Shown: positions 1-8,427, counted from the first letter of the stretch. The stretch: 40,127 nucleotides of DNA from an uncultured Prevotella sp. (GCA_900315955.1 ONBC01000012.1:1-40127), one strand, 5' to 3'. Program-made: numbers and translations. The notes: generated by a model from the letters alone, not told the origin.

Positions 1-95
1 TCCTTCATAGCCTTCTCGTAGGTGGCGTGAAAGGTCTCCTTGCTTACTCCATAGCAGAAAAGTACGATTTTATTTTGTGTTTCGCTCGATTTACA
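1..95 (-). other. Unidentified open minus-strand frame at window edge
   Basis: A minus-strand frame is open from the window edge to a TAG at 96-98 and reads like protein (it contains FCYGVSKETF and HATYEKAMK). No ATG, GTG or TTG lies between that stop and the plausible coding part, so this is either an unusual start or an internal piece of a broken gene. I do not recognise the family. A good plus-strand promoter overlaps the start of this frame, which makes an intact gene here less likely. Confidence 0.25.
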
Positions 96-104
96 CTACC
101 TTTG
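74..104 (+). promoter_or_regulatory. Bacteroides-type promoter (-33 TTTG, -7 TACCTTTG)
   Basis: TTTG at 74-77 is followed after 19 bases by TACCTTTG at 97-104, matching the TTTG/TAnnTTTG promoter architecture of Bacteroidota. Transcription would begin near 111 and run rightward. The only plus-strand reading frame it would reach is a 32-codon ORF at 119-217 with no recognisable similarity, followed by two strong hairpins. Confidence 0.6.
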
Positions 105-215
105 CCAACGTTGAGTATATGCTTGCTTATGGATGCTTATTTCAGAATTTGCAGCACATTAGCAACATCGACAGGCAGATGTATATGAATAGTTATCAGA
201 CCATTTCGAGGAGGT

Positions 216-302
216 GAAGTAACCAAGGAGCGAAGGCAGTGGCAAGCTCGCTTGACACTGCTGAGTGACGGCGGTTACTCGGCGAGACCAAGTAATGCCG
301 CC
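216..302 (+). ncRNA. Candidate structured RNA: two strong hairpins with an alternative pairing
   Basis: Hairpin 1 (236-261) pairs GCAGTG with CACTGC and, inside an A/G mismatch, CAAG with CTTG around a four-base loop. Hairpin 2 (270-302) pairs GGCGG with CCGCC and TTACT with AGTAA, with a two-base bulge. In addition AGTAACC at 218-224 is perfectly complementary to GGTTACT at 273-279, so it could compete with hairpin 2. The region lies downstream of the promoter at 74-104 and carries no convincing coding frame; the short ORF at 119-217 ends just at its start. It matches no RNA family I can name. It could instead be the end of a mobile element. This is an inference from base pairing only. Confidence 0.35.
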
Positions 303-328
303 AGGAAAAACGATAATAAACAACATGC

Positions 329-361
329 AAATGCGTGCAACTCATTGAGTTGCACGCATTT
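329..361 (-). terminator. Terminator-like perfect inverted repeat
   Basis: Two 16-base arms starting AAATGCGTGCAACTCA and its complement flank a single T, giving a long hairpin with a tiny loop. It lies 36 bases past the stop codon of the minus-strand nuclease relic and is the natural 3' end of that transcript. It could also stop the rightward transcript from the promoter at 74-104, since it is symmetrical. Confidence 0.6.
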
Positions 362-396
362 CAGAGACCTTCATTTTTGGAGAAGATAGGGCATCA

Positions 397-1931
397 TTAT
401 CCGACATTCCCGGTGTCGACCACCCACTCGTCGACCGTATGCTTATCGGCATCGAAGCGAATGCCGACTTTTACCACCTGCCGGCCATCGGTGAGATAAG
501 GCTTGGCATAGCCGCGGGCATCAATCTGCTCAAGGGCATGACGAGCCGTGTCGCCCACCTTCAGCTCCATGACGTAGATGGTGTCGGGCATGAAGATCAC
601 CATATCCACGCGACCGCCTCATAGAACCCCTCCTTTGTAGCAGCCTCGGCGAGCTTCTGCTTGAAACCCTCGACGTAGGGGATACCAGCCAGATACGACT
701 GCATATGGCTCATGGCAAGGTCGATGTCGCTCTGCCTCAAGGCTTTCCAGAACTTTGCGGCAAAGCCTAACTGCACGTCACCGCTGTCCAAGCCTGTGTA
801 GGTGGGCAGCAGACCATTGACATATCCGACACGCACCTCCTGATTGGGAATGGAGAGTATGTAGGCCTCCGTGTCGGGATCATAGTCTTTGATGGTGAGG
901 TAGCCGCTTTGATAGAGCAGCGGCAGAGCATCTTTCATGTTCTCCGTGGGCTGGTCGAAGGCCGATTCGGGCACATCGAGCGAGTCGAGTGAGGTGATGT
1001 CGGTGTGGAAATGCTGCATTTGCTTGATAAGGAAGGTGGGGGTGCCAGAGGCAAACCAGTAGTTTTTCAACTTGCCATGCAGAAAACAATTCAGCAAGCT
1101 GAACGGGTTGTAGACCTCGGGGGCGTCCGCAGCAAAATGGTAACCGTCATATCTGAGTTTTAGTTTGTCGTGCATCTCATCGGGCGTAATCTTGAAAACA
1201 GCAGCCAGACGCTCGACGTCGGGCCACAGCGTGGTGCACAGCTCCTCTTCGGTAAAGCCGCAGATGGTGGCAAAGGTCTCTTCAAGAGAGATGTTCGCCA
1301 GATTGTTGATAGTAGAGAAGATGCTCAGCTGCGAGAATTTCGTAACGCCTGTGATGAAGCAGAACTTGACATACTGCTCGTTGGCTTTGAGAGGCACATA
1401 AAACTCCTGCATGACCTTGCGCATGGCGTCAAGCGTGGCCTGGTCATGGAGCACGTCAAGCAAAGGCGCGTCGTATTCGTCGATGATCACTGCCACCTGC
1501 TTGCCCGTTTTCTTATAAAGTCGTCTGATGAGACCTTCAAGTTTCTCCCCGGGAGTTTCCTCATCGGGATTCTCCTCATATACGTCCTGTCGCTTCAGCA
1601 GCAGTATCAACGCCCGGCGAAGTTCCTGAGCCGTAAATCTTCCTTTGGTGGAACTCAAATCGAGATGGATGACCGGATACGGCGTCCATTCCTTCTCGAG
1701 CTTCATGATTTTCAACCCTTCAAACAACTCGCGGTCGCCTTTGAAATAAGATTCCAAGGTTGACGTGAGCAGTGACTTGCCGAAGCGGCGGGGGCGGCTC
1801 ATGAAAATATAAGTGGCATAATGGGCCAACTCCCATACGATGTCGGTCTTGTCAACATAGACAAAGCCCTCTTTGATAATTCTTTCAAAGGTCTGTATTC
1901 CAACCGGATATTTTCTCATTATCTGCTCCAT
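397..1931 (-). pseudogene. Broken AAA-ATPase / PD-(D/E)XK nuclease family gene
   Basis: Two frames form one degraded gene. The upstream frame (597-1931, 444 aa) is an AAA-like ATPase domain: a Walker A variant RPRRFGKS at residues 46-53 and a Walker B IIDEYD at 149-154, as in the PF09820 AAA-ATPase-like family. The downstream frame (397-609) continues with VDMVIFMPD and MELK, the D and E-x-K of the PD-(D/E)XK nuclease domain (PDDEXK_9) normally fused to it. The upstream frame shifts at about 616-620, running into AVAWIW and a stop where the other frame reads GGRVDM. In relatives, as I recall them, some 25-30 residues lie between FYE and RVDM, so a small deletion plus frameshift is likely. Such proteins are abundant in Bacteroidota and of unclear role, perhaps defence or mobile-element linked. 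The start could also be the fifth-codon Met (MRKYPVG), which fits relatives better. Confidence 0.8.
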
Positions 1932-1955
1932 CGTTCATTCTTCTTGATTCTGTTG

Positions 1956-1986
1956 CAAACTTACGCAATTATTTTGTAATACACAA
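1956..1986 (-). promoter_or_regulatory. Promoter of the nuclease-family pseudogene
   Basis: On the minus strand TTG (1984-1986) is followed by a 20-base spacer and TAAGTTTG (1956-1963), an exact TAnnTTTG -7 box. It lies 24 bases before the annotated ATG, so the relic probably still has a working promoter. Confidence 0.55.
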
Positions 1987-1999
1987 CTTTAGGCAAAGA

Positions 2000-2113
2000 A
2001 TTCGATGCCCCTATCCTGATATTTCCGTGCCTTAGCTCCTTGCGGTTGGTACCCACCCAGGTGAAGGTGCCGATGCCCGTGTTGCAGAAGTGCTTGGGTG
2101 AGAAATCCTCATG
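2000..2113 (-). pseudogene. Relic of a type I restriction-modification methylase (HsdM) gene
   Basis: On the minus strand the frame reads EDFSPKHFCNTGIGTFTWVG and continues TNRKELRHGNI. This matches the segment of HsdM proteins of type I restriction systems that runs NTGI-x-T-Y/F-x-WV-x-TN-K-x-x-RKG-x-I-Q-L-I-D-A. About 38 codons remain. The frame is closed by TAG just upstream and TAA 12 codons downstream, and there is no start, no S-adenosylmethionine motif and no hsdS or hsdR in the window. It lies between two divergent promoters and is presumably left over from a lost restriction system. Recognition is from motif memory, not a search. Confidence 0.65.
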
Positions 2114-2141
2114 TCTGCTCTATTATTTGTCGGAATCTGTG

Positions 2142-2149
2142 TACCTTTG
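2142..2149 (+). promoter_or_regulatory. -7 box of the MATE gene promoter
   Basis: TACCTTTG at 2142-2149 matches TAnnTTTG and lies 20 bases before the ATG at 2170, implying a very short leader. I see no clear TTG at the expected -33 position. Confidence 0.45.
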
Positions 2150-2169
2150 CAGTATAATCACAGACTAAT

Positions 2170-3609
2170 ATGTTCAGCAATAAGAAGAGCGAGGCCTTGT
2201 TGGCCAAGATCCGTGAGGGAGCCCCGTTGATGGGTCGTGAGAAGCTACGGCTCATCGTGGAGTTGAGTATACCTTCCATTCTGGCCCAGATCACCAGCGT
2301 GCTGATGTTCTACATCGATGCCTCCATGGTGGGCTCGTTGGGTACCGAGGCCAGTGCCGCCATCGGCTTGGTGGAGCCAGCCTCGTGGCTCTTCGGCTCG
2401 CTGACGGCTGCGGCGTCGATGGGCTTTGCCGTTCAGGTGGCTCACTTCATAGGGGCCAACGACTTCCGGCAGGCCCGTCGGGTGATGAAGCACGGCTATC
2501 TGTTTTGCTTTGTTTTCTCCTTAGTGCTCATGGCCGTAGCCTGTGCTATTTCCGGTCCTTTGCCCCGGTGGTTAGGGGGTGGCAGTGACATACAGCACGA
2601 GGCATCCGCCTATTTCTTCATCTACTCATTGGCAGCCCCGTTCTTCATGATGGAGAATCTCTCGTCGGCCATGCTCAAGTCGAGTGGTGACATGCGTCGG
2701 CCGAGCTCCATTGCCGTGTTGGCGTGTGTACTTGACGTGGTTTTCAACTTCCTGCTGATCTTCCCTTCCCGCACCGTCAGCGTGTTAGGTGTGGATGTCC
2801 CGTTGTGGGGCGCCGGCCTTCGTGTGGAGGGTGCCGCCTTAGGCACGTCGCTGGCCTATGTGGTCACCTCGCTGATCCTGGTATGGTTTAACGTGCGCCG
2901 CAGTCCTATCCTTGCCTGGCATCTTGACCACGAGCGTTTTGTCTGGCAGCCGGCTTATGTGATGAAAGCCTTGAAGATCAGTGCGCCGATGGCTTTGCAA
3001 TATGTATTGATGAATGGCGCACAGATCGTTTCTACGATGATCGTTGCCCCGTTGGGCAACGTCGCCATTGCCGCCAACTCGTTTGCCGTGACCGCCGAGA
3101 GCCTGTGCTATATGCCCGGCTATGGTATCGGCGATGCCGCCTCCACGCTTGTCGGACAGACGTTTGGAGCGGGGCGGCAAGACCTCTGCCGCAGCTTCGC
3201 CTGGCTGACCATCGGCCTGGGCATGGGCGTGATGGCCCTGATGGGTGTGGTGATGTATATCTTCGCCCCCCAGATGATCGGTTTCCTCACCCCTGTGGCA
3301 GCCATCCGCGAGTTGGGAACGCGCGTGTTGCGCATCGAGGCTTTTGCCGAGCCTTTCTTTGCCGCCAGCATTGTGGCGTTCCGTGTGTGCCTCGGTGCCG
3401 GTGATACGCTCAAACCTGCCGTGATGAACCTCGCCTCGATGTGGTGTGTACGCCTGACGCTTGCCTATGCGCTGAGTCAGCATTATGGGCTCGTAGGCGT
3501 CTGGGTGGCCATGGCGCTGGAGCTTACCTTCCGCGGCTGTATTTTCCTCTTCCGCATAGCCCGCGGACGGTGGTACCAGAAGTCGCAGACCGCGAAGGCT
3601 GGGTCGTGA
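2170..3609 (+). CDS. MATE family efflux transporter
   Basis: This 479-residue integral membrane protein has about twelve hydrophobic segments in two similar halves, as in multidrug and toxic compound extrusion (MATE) transporters. These inner-membrane antiporters export organic cations and drugs using a sodium or proton gradient. The N-terminal half has the family-typical IPSILAQITSVLMFYIDASM stretch in the first helix, and both halves carry the small-residue-rich helices seen in the family (for example VVFNFLLIF and the AANSFAV region). Length is normal (440-480). It has its own -7 box 20 bases upstream and stands alone; the next gene is over 300 bases away. The stop codon merges directly into the 22-bp tandem repeat. 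The substrate cannot be read from the sequence. Confidence 0.93.
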   Translation: MFSNKKSEALLAKIREGAPLMGREKLRLIVELSIPSILAQITSVLMFYIDASMVGSLGTEASAAIGLVEPASWLFGSLTAAASMGFAVQVAHFIGANDFRQARRVMKHGYLFCFVFSLVLMAVACAISGPLPRWLGGGSDIQHEASAYFFIYSLAAPFFMMENLSSAMLKSSGDMRRPSSIAVLACVLDVVFNFLLIFPSRTVSVLGVDVPLWGAGLRVEGAALGTSLAYVVTSLILVWFNVRRSPILAWHLDHERFVWQPAYVMKALKISAPMALQYVLMNGAQIVSTMIVAPLGNVAIAANSFAVTAESLCYMPGYGIGDAASTLVGQTFGAGRQDLCRSFAWLTIGLGMGVMALMGVVMYIFAPQMIGFLTPVAAIRELGTRVLRIEAFAEPFFAASIVAFRVCLGAGDTLKPAVMNLASMWCVRLTLAYALSQHYGLVGVWVAMALELTFRGCIFLFRIARGRWYQKSQTAKAGS

Positions 3610-3739
3610 CACAGTTGAGGCACGATCGTGACACAGTTGAGGCACAATCGGGACACAGTTGAGGCACGATCGTAACACAGTTGAGGCACGATCGTAACAC
3701 AGTTGAGGCACGATCGTAACCCATACGAGGCACGATCGT
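3608..3739 (+). repeat. 22-bp tandem repeat array A (six units)
   Basis: Six head-to-tail 22-base units begin within the MATE stop codon. The unit reads roughly GACACAGTTGAGGCACGATC plus GT; units 1 and 3-5 are nearly identical, unit 2 has two changes, and unit 6 has a diverged first half. Each unit carries the self-complementary core ACGATCGT or a close variant. There are no spacers, so it is not CRISPR. Because 22 is not a multiple of three, every frame stays open across it, creating spurious ORFs. A related array lies at 22991-23080 in the opposite orientation. Confidence 0.95.
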
Positions 3740-3838
3740 GGCACTGCGTAAAATTAGTCTGTTTCCATTTCATCATACGTCAGCTTACTCCTCAATAGTA
3801 GGTACATTAATATGTAGCTATTTCATTATTTTTAGGTA

Positions 3839-3869
3839 TTGTAAGCATTTTCTATATTCCGTAACTTTG
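3839..3869 (+). promoter_or_regulatory. Promoter of the porin-imelysin operon
   Basis: TTG at 3839-3841, a 20-base spacer and TAACTTTG at 3862-3869 form a full Bacteroides-type promoter; transcription would start near 3876, leaving a leader of about 75 bases. Upstream at 3799-3820 is an imperfect dyad (TAG-G-TACAT, four bases, ATGTA-G-CTA) that could be an operator; assigning it to an iron regulator would be a guess. Confidence 0.65.
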
Positions 3870-3951
3870 CACCCGAAAAGAAGAGGACATTTTGCCCGGG
3901 AACAAACAAGTATCGAATAACCATTTATCAACAGAGGTAAAAATCAATACT

Positions 3952-5247
3952 ATGATGGAAAAGAAAATGTCAACAAGCCTATTGTCTTTGGCATTGGCTT
4001 TCGCGGCCTTGCCTGTTCAGGCACAGGTCAATGCCGCCGACTCGGTGATGAGCCATGCCGGTGGTCATCGGCTCAGTGTCGGTGGTTACGGTGAAGTGGC
4101 TTACAGCCGTAACTTTTATAGTGACAATGTCTATCGCTACTCGGAGCCTTCCAAATACAAGAACGACAAGAGCTATGGTCGTTTCGACATCCCTCATGCC
4201 GTGATCTATCTGAGCTACGACTTCGGCAAAGGCTGGAAGCTGGGTTCGGAGATTGAGTTTGAGCATGGCGGCACCGGCTCTGCCTATGAGCGCGAATACG
4301 AGGAAGGCGGGGAATGGGAGAGCGAGACGGAGAAAGGCGGTGAGGTGGAACTCGAACAGTTCTGGTTGCAGAAGACCTTCAGCCGCGCCTTGAACCTGCG
4401 CTTCGGTCATATCGTCGTGCCCGTCGGTCTGAACAACTCCCACCATGAGCCGCTCAACTTCTTCACGGTCTACCGTCCCGAGGGTGAGAACACGATCCTT
4501 CCGTCTACCTGGCATCAGACCGGTGTGAGCCTCTGGGGGTATGTCGGCAAGTTCAAGTACGAGGTGCAGTTTCTCGAAGGGCTCGACGCCATGCATTTCG
4601 ACCGCGATGGCTGGATCCACAACGGCACGCACTCAGCCTTCGAGTTCGACCCTGCCAGCAAATATGCTGCCGCCGGCCGCATAGACTGGTTCGCTATGCC
4701 GGGCGTGCGCTTCGGACTGAGCGGTTACTACGGCCACAGCATCAATAACACCTATATCAACGACTCCAACGACAAGCTCAAAGGCGCGGTCTCCATCGGA
4801 TCCTTCGACTTCACGGTCAACCGTTGCCACTGGATCGTGCGCGGTCAGGCCACTTATGGGCATCTGAGCGATGCTTACCAGGTGAAATACCTCTCCGGCC
4901 GCAGCACCAAGACCTCTCCTTACAGCAGTTCGGAGGTCGGTAAGAATGCTGTGGCCCTGGGTGTGGAAGCCGGCTATGACGTGTTCTCACAGATTGAAAA
5001 GCTGCGTGCCGACAATAAGAAGCTTTATGTCTTCGGCCGTTACGACTATTACAACTCTTATGTTCGTGACAGTCGTCAGGCTGAATATCCTTACGAGGCC
5101 AAGAACGTCATGAGCGTCGGTCTCAACTATTATCCGATCCCTCAGATCGTCTTGAAGTTCGACTATACCAAGCGTTTCCTCAAGAGTCTCTACAACGACG
5201 AGCCTGCCATCAACTTTGGCATTGCCTACGAAGGGTTCTTCCTGTAG
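3952..5247 (+). CDS. Outer-membrane beta-barrel porin of the imelysin operon
   Basis: The protein begins with a signal peptide (LSLALAFAALPVQAQ). The rest is a run of alternating amphipathic strands rich in Tyr, Trp and Phe ending in the terminal aromatic pattern YEGFFL, as expected for an outer-membrane barrel. Of the 431 residues, an acidic Glu/Gly-rich loop lies near 115-140. It resembles phosphate-selective-porin-like or OprO/P-like barrels but I cannot assign a substrate. It is the first gene of an operon with imelysin, a di-heme oxidoreductase and CcsBA, so it may pass metal ions or a small redox partner. I chose the ATG at 3952 because an in-frame upstream ATG at 3892 lies between the promoter and the signal peptide and would add a non-hydrophobic tail. 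A second ATG directly follows at 3955. Confidence 0.82.
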   Translation: MMEKKMSTSLLSLALAFAALPVQAQVNAADSVMSHAGGHRLSVGGYGEVAYSRNFYSDNVYRYSEPSKYKNDKSYGRFDIPHAVIYLSYDFGKGWKLGSEIEFEHGGTGSAYEREYEEGGEWESETEKGGEVELEQFWLQKTFSRALNLRFGHIVVPVGLNNSHHEPLNFFTVYRPEGENTILPSTWHQTGVSLWGYVGKFKYEVQFLEGLDAMHFDRDGWIHNGTHSAFEFDPASKYAAAGRIDWFAMPGVRFGLSGYYGHSINNTYINDSNDKLKGAVSIGSFDFTVNRCHWIVRGQATYGHLSDAYQVKYLSGRSTKTSPYSSSEVGKNAVALGVEAGYDVFSQIEKLRADNKKLYVFGRYDYYNSYVRDSRQAEYPYEAKNVMSVGLNYYPIPQIVLKFDYTKRFLKSLYNDEPAINFGIAYEGFFL

Positions 5248-5260
5248 GCTCCTCGCTAAC

Positions 5261-5283
5261 CCCCTTCCTCCTATAAGGAGGGG
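5261..5283 (+). other. Intercistronic stem-loop between porin and imelysin genes
   Basis: CCTCC (5267-5271) pairs with GGAGG (5277-5281) around TATAA, with flanking CCCC and GGGG able to extend or re-register the stem. There is no U tract, so it is more likely an mRNA-processing or stability element than a terminator. The AAGGAGG resembles a Shine-Dalgarno sequence but is about 40 bases from the imelysin ATG, too far to act as one. Confidence 0.45.
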
Positions 5284-5323
5284 ATCCTTAACTAAAAAAA
5301 TACCAACAACAAAATACGTGTTT

Positions 5324-6631
5324 ATGAACAAGATTTTCAAATCGGCGCTGTTCCTCATGGCAGTCGCCACGATGACTATGGGCATGGCTTCCTGTAGCGA
5401 CAACGATGACAATGGCGGCGATGCCGTCGTCAAGGTGGGAGACCTCTCGGAAGAGGAGTATCTCTCCAAGACGCTCGATGGGATCGTCGACAACACCATC
5501 AATCCCACCTATGCCGAGATGGCCGTCAATGCCACTGACTTTTACAACCAGATGAAGACCCTGCGCGACGCTGTCAAAGCCGGCAATGCTACACAGACCA
5601 TGGTCGACAATGCCTGCGCAAGCTGGAAGGCTGCCCGCGCCTGCTACGAGAAGAGTGAGGCCTTCCTCCTCGGTGCCGCCAGCGACTACGACATCGACCC
5701 GCATATCGATACCTGGCCGCTTGACCTCTCCGCCCTGCATACCCAGTTGCTGAAGAGCGCCCAGCTCTCCCGGTACACGACCGATGACGAGGATGCCAAC
5801 GTCGACAACATTCACGGCGACCTCAACCAGAACCTCTTGGGATTCCACTCTGTCGAGTTCGTGGTCTTCCGCGACGGCCAGCCGCGTAAGATCTCTTCTT
5901 TCAGCAGTACGTACGATGATTATAACGACCGTGCCGACTTCACCGATATTAAGCCGATCGATGAGCTTAACTTCGCCGTCGCCGTCGCCGGCGACCTTAT
6001 GGGCTCTATCTATGAGTTAGAGGTCTGCTGGGCAGGCACCACGGCTGAGCATAAGAGCTGGCTGGACAACCACGAGTGGCATACAAGCATGCCCAGCAGC
6101 GACATTACTTATGGTGAGAACATGAAGAACGCAGGACAGAGCGGGAGCATCTACACCTCTGTCAAGGCTGCGGTCTCCGCGCTGCTCGTCGGTGACCAGG
6201 GATGCGGCGGTATCTGCGACGAGGTAGGTCAGACAAAGATGGGTAAGCCTTATGGACTGAATACCAACTCGGAGAACGCCGAGAGCGATCCCAACTATAT
6301 CGAGTCGCCGTTCAGTCATAACTCGCTCACCGATTTCTGGGACAACATCCAGAGCATCAAGAACATCTGGTTCGGCGGTTACAGCACCGACAACACCAAG
6401 ACCGGTACCTACTCGTTCCACAACTACTTTGCATCGCTCAACCCCGCCCTTGGCAAAGAGGTTGAGGCTGCCATCGGCGATGCGCAAGCTAAGATCAAGG
6501 CTTGCCCCGCACCGTTTGTCAACAACTATAAGAACGCGCAGGTGAAGGCTGCCATCGATGCCTGCACCACGCTGTCCAATGCGTTGACAAAGGCCAACGA
6601 CTATATCCAGAGTCAGACCAAATCGAAGTAA
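5324..6631 (+). CDS. Imelysin family lipoprotein (peptidase M75-like)
   Basis: This 435-residue protein is an imelysin-type protein, a two-helical-bundle family (PF09375) found with iron-uptake genes and thought to bind metal rather than to act as a protease. The signature GxHxxE is present as G173-F-H175-S-V-E178. The N-terminus is a lipoprotein signal ending MGMASC with Cys24, followed by SDNDDNGGD. Such an acidic run after the cysteine is the type of signal that sends lipoproteins to the outer surface in Bacteroidota, so the protein may be surface exposed. It follows the porin by 76 bases and precedes the di-heme gene by 50 bases. An upstream in-frame ATG at 5216 lies inside the porin gene and would bury the signal peptide, so ATG 5324 is preferred. 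Confidence 0.9.
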   Translation: MNKIFKSALFLMAVATMTMGMASCSDNDDNGGDAVVKVGDLSEEEYLSKTLDGIVDNTINPTYAEMAVNATDFYNQMKTLRDAVKAGNATQTMVDNACASWKAARACYEKSEAFLLGAASDYDIDPHIDTWPLDLSALHTQLLKSAQLSRYTTDDEDANVDNIHGDLNQNLLGFHSVEFVVFRDGQPRKISSFSSTYDDYNDRADFTDIKPIDELNFAVAVAGDLMGSIYELEVCWAGTTAEHKSWLDNHEWHTSMPSSDITYGENMKNAGQSGSIYTSVKAAVSALLVGDQGCGGICDEVGQTKMGKPYGLNTNSENAESDPNYIESPFSHNSLTDFWDNIQSIKNIWFGGYSTDNTKTGTYSFHNYFASLNPALGKEVEAAIGDAQAKIKACPAPFVNNYKNAQVKAAIDACTTLSNALTKANDYIQSQTKSK

Positions 6632-6642
6632 TTGTTATGTAT

Positions 6643-6661
6643 GCAGTCACATAGTGACTGC
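6643..6661 (+). other. Intercistronic hairpin between imelysin and di-heme genes
   Basis: A perfect inverted repeat, GCAGTCAC and GTGACTGC around ATA, lies 12 bases after the imelysin stop and 20 bases before the next ATG. There is no run of T after it, so it is probably an mRNA stability or processing hairpin, but it could reduce read-through. Confidence 0.5.
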
Positions 6662-6681
6662 CCTAATTCATCACAATCGTT

Positions 6682-8427
6682 ATGAACAAGCTATTTATTG
6701 CATCTATGGGGCTTGCCGCCTTGGCGTTCGCATCTTGTAAAGACAACGATACGGATCCCGACAACGCCGGTGCCACTACTTCTGAGACCACATGGCCGAA
6801 AGATTCTCTCGCTGTGTTTGCCGATGCCGAGTGGCTCCCCGGCGGTGAGAAAGGAACGACCTCCAATGAGCAGGGTTGCTATTCCAACCAGAGCCCGCAG
6901 ATCGACAACCAAGGGCTCTACACCACCTTCAAGCATGGCGAGAACTTTTTCGAGCACGATGCCAACTATTTCACCAAGCCCTTCTGGGGATTAGGTCCCG
7001 CCTGGGTGCGCTCCGGCTGTGAGTACTGTCATCCGAGCTACGGCCATGGCAAGCGCCAGACCGAATATCGAGCCAACGAGATGGGCAATGGTTATCTGCT
7101 CGTCATCTATCACCCCACGGCAGGCACCGACGCCAACGGCAATGCTTATGCCGCTAACAGTTACATATCAGAGGTCACGGGCATGCCTCAGACCAAAGCC
7201 ATGGAACCTTTCAAGGCGCCTGTCGATGAGAGCGGTATCCATATCACCTGGAAAAACGTGACCTCCATGCCTTCTGGCCTGCCGATGAAGTTCCCCGACG
7301 GTGAGAGCTACAGTCTGATCTATCCGGATGTGACCATCGACGCTTCGGCTTTCAATACCGATCCCAAACCGACCAACTACGAGGTGCGACTCGAGTCGAC
7401 CATCGGTATGTACGGTACCGGTCTGCTCGATGCCATCTCTCAAGACTCGATGCTCGTGCAGTATCAGCGTGAGGCTAAGCACGCCACCCTCAACCCGGGT
7501 ATGTGGGATGCCACGGCTAACACCTGGGCTTCCTCAGCGTGGTATCCGCTCGCCGACGGCACCAAGCGTGTGAAGAAGTTCACCTACGCCATGACACGTG
7601 CCACGCTGCTCGACGGACCCGGCGGAAATGCTATCTGGAACATTACGAACGTGACCCGCTCCGACCGGCATTATCTCTATACCACCAAAGCTTGGGCGAA
7701 GGCTATGAGTGAGGACGACGACGTCATCTCTTATATCCGGGAACAGGGCAAGAGCCTTACCTCGCTCCTGCATCCTTACTATGGCGACGGCTCGAAGGAG
7801 AACATCAAGACGCTGGTCAACAAACTGTTGGGCCTGAACAGTAAGGGCGACTCGGCTACTTATCGCAAATACTTCGTCGACGCTGCTCCCTGGAACGGCG
7901 AGGAAGAGATGACCGACGAGAACTTCTATGAGTTCGGTATCTGGCACCGCGGCCTCGGGGTGCCCAAAGCCCGTAACCTTGACAGTGAGGAGGTGCAGCG
8001 CGGAAAGAAACTCTTCTATCAGATGGGCTGCACGTCCTGTCACCGGCCGTCCTGGAGCATTGTGAAAGATGATGTGTGGATCGATCCCGCCAGCAAGACT
8101 TATATGGCGCAGACGGGTGCCAAGATGGTCACCTACGACAACTCGGTCATCTGGCCTTACACCGACCTGGTACAGCACCGGCTCCACATGGCCAACGATA
8201 TCCGTACGGGCTGGTGCCGCACCACACCGCTCTGGGGACGTGGCCTGAGCCAGCAGGAGACCGGCAAGAGCGACCGGCTGCACGACTGCCGCGCCCGCAA
8301 TGTCGTCGAGGCTATCATGTGGCACGCTTACAGTAAAGAGAGCGATGCCTACTGGGCGGCGAAGAAGTTTTATTATCTGAGCAAGAAAGACCGCGACGCT
8401 GTCGTCGCCTTCATCAATGCTATCTAA
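6682..8427 (+). CDS. Di-heme oxidoreductase (putative peroxidase) lipoprotein
   Basis: This 581-residue protein has two c-type heme sites, CEYCH at residues 113-117 and CTSCH at 450-454. Their wide spacing is typical of the di-haem oxidoreductase/putative peroxidase family (PF06537, often called thiol oxidoreductase), commonly encoded beside imelysin. An N-terminal lipoprotein signal ends FASC (Cys19) and is followed by KDNDTDPDN, an acidic export-type tag, so the protein may sit on the outer membrane surface or its inner face. Its length is at the upper end for the family. It needs covalent heme attachment, and the very next gene, starting on the base after its stop, encodes the cytochrome c synthase. 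The physiological electron donor or acceptor is unknown; oxidation or reduction of iron for the imelysin is a reasonable inference. Confidence 0.88.
   Translation: MNKLFIASMGLAALAFASCKDNDTDPDNAGATTSETTWPKDSLAVFADAEWLPGGEKGTTSNEQGCYSNQSPQIDNQGLYTTFKHGENFFEHDANYFTKPFWGLGPAWVRSGCEYCHPSYGHGKRQTEYRANEMGNGYLLVIYHPTAGTDANGNAYAANSYISEVTGMPQTKAMEPFKAPVDESGIHITWKNVTSMPSGLPMKFPDGESYSLIYPDVTIDASAFNTDPKPTNYEVRLESTIGMYGTGLLDAISQDSMLVQYQREAKHATLNPGMWDATANTWASSAWYPLADGTKRVKKFTYAMTRATLLDGPGGNAIWNITNVTRSDRHYLYTTKAWAKAMSEDDDVISYIREQGKSLTSLLHPYYGDGSKENIKTLVNKLLGLNSKGDSATYRKYFVDAAPWNGEEEMTDENFYEFGIWHRGLGVPKARNLDSEEVQRGKKLFYQMGCTSCHRPSWSIVKDDVWIDPASKTYMAQTGAKMVTYDNSVIWPYTDLVQHRLHMANDIRTGWCRTTPLWGRGLSQQETGKSDRLHDCRARNVVEAIMWHAYSKESDAYWAAKKFYYLSKKDRDAVVAFINAI

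Noticed and set aside
3608-3739. Possible CRISPR array
   Set aside because: Units are contiguous with no spacers and are shorter than CRISPR repeats; no cas gene is present.
2839-3744. 301-residue minus-strand open frame over the MATE gene and repeat array A
   Set aside because: It is antisense to a well-supported MATE gene and is kept open by the 22-bp repeats and high G+C; its product has no signature and starts in repeats.
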